Program-made: the position numbers and the translations under genes | The notes under the pieces: model-generated | Seen by the model: only the letters and a program-made list of their open reading frames with translations | Told to the model about the DNA's origin: nothing | The model's database searches: none | DNA from: Candidatus Zophobacter franzmannii | GTDB taxonomy: Bacteria; Cloacimonadota; Cloacimonadia; Cloacimonadales; JAFGVF01 | Length of the DNA: 7,608 nucleotides | Direction: 5' to 3' | Assembly: GCA_030765245.1 (NCBI GenBank) | Contig: JAVCCX010000065.1 | Coordinates: 1-7,608 of the forward strand | Part shown: positions 7,028 through 7,608 of the stretch, one piece after another | How positions within the stretch are numbered: position 1 is the stretch's first letter | Layout of the letters: each line of letters opens with the position of its first letter

Positions 7028-7056
7028 TTGACATCCCTTCAATAATTCTGAATACT
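7028..7056 (+). promoter_or_regulatory. Candidate promoter overlapping the inverted repeat
   Basis: TTGACA at 7028-7033 is a perfect -35. AATACT at 7051-7056 is a 4-of-6 match to the -10 after 17 bases. It would drive rightward transcription from about 7063 through the inner hairpins, with no protein gene downstream on that strand. The left arm of the inverted repeat forms most of the spacer. The -10 is weak. Confidence 0.3.
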
Positions 7057-7149
7057 AACTTACCACTCACCTACTAAATTCTTTCCCGTTTCTTACCCAT
7101 CTGGGTAGGGTCTGGGTAAGCAGTAAGGGTCTAGTTAGAATTATTGAAG
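7037..7149. repeat. 113-base nested inverted repeat
   Basis: CTTCAATAATTCT (7037-7049) and AGAATTATTGAAG (7137-7149) are perfect 13-base inverted repeats, 87 bases apart. Inside them, ACTA (7054-7057) can pair with TAGT (7132-7135) and TTAC (7060-7063) with GTAA (7123-7126). At the centre, CTTACCCA (7092-7099) pairs with TGGGTAAG (7113-7120). A direct repeat TCTGGGTA at 7100 and 7111 has an 11-base period. The pairing blocks are in consistent nested order, so a long imperfect hairpin can form. It could be a structured RNA, a small non-autonomous element or a protein-binding site; I cannot choose. No target duplication is visible at the ends. Confidence 0.7.
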
Positions 7150-7200
7150 AGAAATCTTAGAAAACAATGGTCTTTTACAAGGATTTTGAAAATATTTATT

Positions 7201-7219
7201 AAACTCTTATAGAGTTTTT
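7201..7219 (+). terminator. Weak rightward hairpin with T run
   Basis: AAACTCT (7201-7207) and AGAGTTT (7211-7217) form a 7-bp stem with a three-base loop, followed by TT. It could end rightward transcripts from the ATP-grasp gene or from the candidate promoter at 7028, but the stem is AT-rich and the T tail short. Confidence 0.35.
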
Positions 7220-7274
7220 AAAAAGGGGCTGTCACATTGAGGAATATTTATAATCTTCCAGTGAGACAGCCCTT
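7220..7274 (-). terminator. Intrinsic terminator of the minus-strand oxidoreductase gene
   Basis: GGGCTGTC (7226-7233) pairs with GACAGCCC (7265-7272). The stem extends outward through a G-T pair and an A-T pair, and inward through CA/TG and TG/CA blocks. Read on the minus strand, the stem is followed directly by TTTTT (complement of 7220-7224), and it lies just after the minus-strand stop at 7286. The plus side has no T run, so it is directional. Confidence 0.75.
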
Positions 7275-7285
7275 AAGTTTAATTA

Positions 7286-7606
7286 TTAATCGTTACAGAG
7301 GACTATTTTACTCATAGCTACTTCTGCAGCTTTTATTAGTACATATTTCGTAGGTGCTGTAGTCAGGAGTGGATGGGTTCCTATCTGGAAAGAAACAAGT
7401 TCGTAAACCGTTACACCTTTCTGAATAGCAAGACTGATGACATTTATCAATTCACCGACAGATTTCCCACCGTGGATTTCACCACCAATGATAGTGCCTG
7501 TTTTAGGTGAAACAATCAGACTAACCCAGAGTTTGGAAGTATCATCAAAGGTACCTGGATGACGATCAACATCTTCAAATTCTCCACTGATGTATTCAAT
7601 CCCGGC
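7286..7606 (-). CDS. Pyridine nucleotide-disulfide oxidoreductase, C-terminal dimerisation domain (truncated by window edge)
   Basis: The minus strand is open from the right edge (first full codon at 7606-7604) to a TAA at 7288-7286, giving 106 residues. The sequence fits the C-terminal dimerisation domain of FAD-dependent disulfide-reductase-type enzymes. SKLWVSLIVSPKTGTIIGGE is the central strand region, and HGGKSVGELINVISLAIQKG is the family helix with the E-L-I-N core. The segment GTHPLLTTAP lies where disulfide reductases carry the His-Pro of the active-site base. The FAD and NAD(P)H domains and any redox cysteine are outside the window, so the substrate (NADH oxidase, CoA-disulfide, dihydrolipoamide or other) cannot be told. 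It converges on the ATP-grasp gene and is followed by its own terminator. Confidence 0.85.
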   Translation of the reverse strand, partial: AGIEYISGEFEDVDRHPGTFDDTSKLWVSLIVSPKTGTIIGGEIHGGKSVGELINVISLAIQKGVTVYELVSFQIGTHPLLTTAPTKYVLIKAAEVAMSKIVLCND

Positions 7607-7608
7607 TG

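Larger units (their letters stand above)
6934..7285. other. Non-coding convergent intergenic region
   Basis: These 352 bases lie between the stop of the plus-strand ATP-grasp gene and the stop of the minus-strand oxidoreductase gene. I see no credible protein frame; an ATG at 7000 opens only about ten codons. The region holds a nested inverted repeat (7037-7149), a TTGACA-type promoter candidate and two hairpins (7201-7219 and 7220-7274). No clear terminator directly follows the ATP-grasp gene. Confidence 0.8.

Noticed and set aside
7037..7149. Integron attC site
   Set aside because: The size fits, but the core sites do not match RYYYAAC/GTTRRRY (for example GTTAGAA at the right), and no integrase or cassette pattern is present in the window.
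7224..7274. Insertion-sequence terminal repeats (GGGGCTGTC resembles some IS ends)
   Set aside because: The arms are only about 30 bases apart with no transposase, and the T run on the minus strand just after a stop codon fits a terminator better.

Overview
The window looks like part of an anaerobic bacterial chromosome. It is moderately AT-rich, the genes are tightly packed with good Shine-Dalgarno sites, and they encode a cluster of iron-sulfur and membrane redox proteins. The sequence alone does not fix the phylum. Thermotoga-like or Cloacimonadota/FCB-type anaerobes would fit, but this is a guess.

Positions 2-5754 (+) are one operon, cut by the left edge. It encodes a complex I-related, ion-pumping membrane oxidoreductase of the group 4 hydrogenase / Ech-Mbx-Ehr type. 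The order is NuoL-like antiporter subunit (partial), NuoH-like, NuoB-like, NuoC-like, NuoD-like, then a 601-residue protein. That last protein joins a NuoI/EchF-like two-cluster ferredoxin to a complete GltD/NfnB-like FAD and NAD(P)H oxidoreductase. The genes overlap or lie 0-6 bases apart, apart from the one B-C junction discussed under that gene, and they end at a strong intrinsic terminator (5781-5804). The order matches echABCDEF and the distal part of mbx operons. The NuoD-like subunit lacks the full cysteine set for a [NiFe] site and also lacks the motif that carries the complex I quinone tyrosine. It is therefore probably neither a hydrogenase nor an ordinary quinone reductase. The likely job is energy-coupled electron transfer between NAD(P)H (through the fused flavoprotein), ferredoxin-type clusters and an acceptor not yet known, linked to H+ or Na+ movement by the H- and L-like subunits.

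Positions 5844-6933 (+) are a separate unit: a TTGACA-type promoter, a strong ribosome site, and an ATP-grasp ligase-like gene. Its first 23 codons (from 5900) lie in a different frame from the rest (5959-6933). A single-base frameshift near 5966-5968 is the simplest explanation; re-initiation is possible.

Positions 6934-7285 are non-coding. They hold a 113-base nested inverted repeat (7037-7149) that overlaps a TTGACA-type promoter candidate, and two hairpins near 7201-7274. One of these is a credible terminator for the minus-strand gene. That gene (7286-7606) is only the C-terminal dimerisation domain of a pyridine nucleotide-disulfide oxidoreductase and runs off the right edge.
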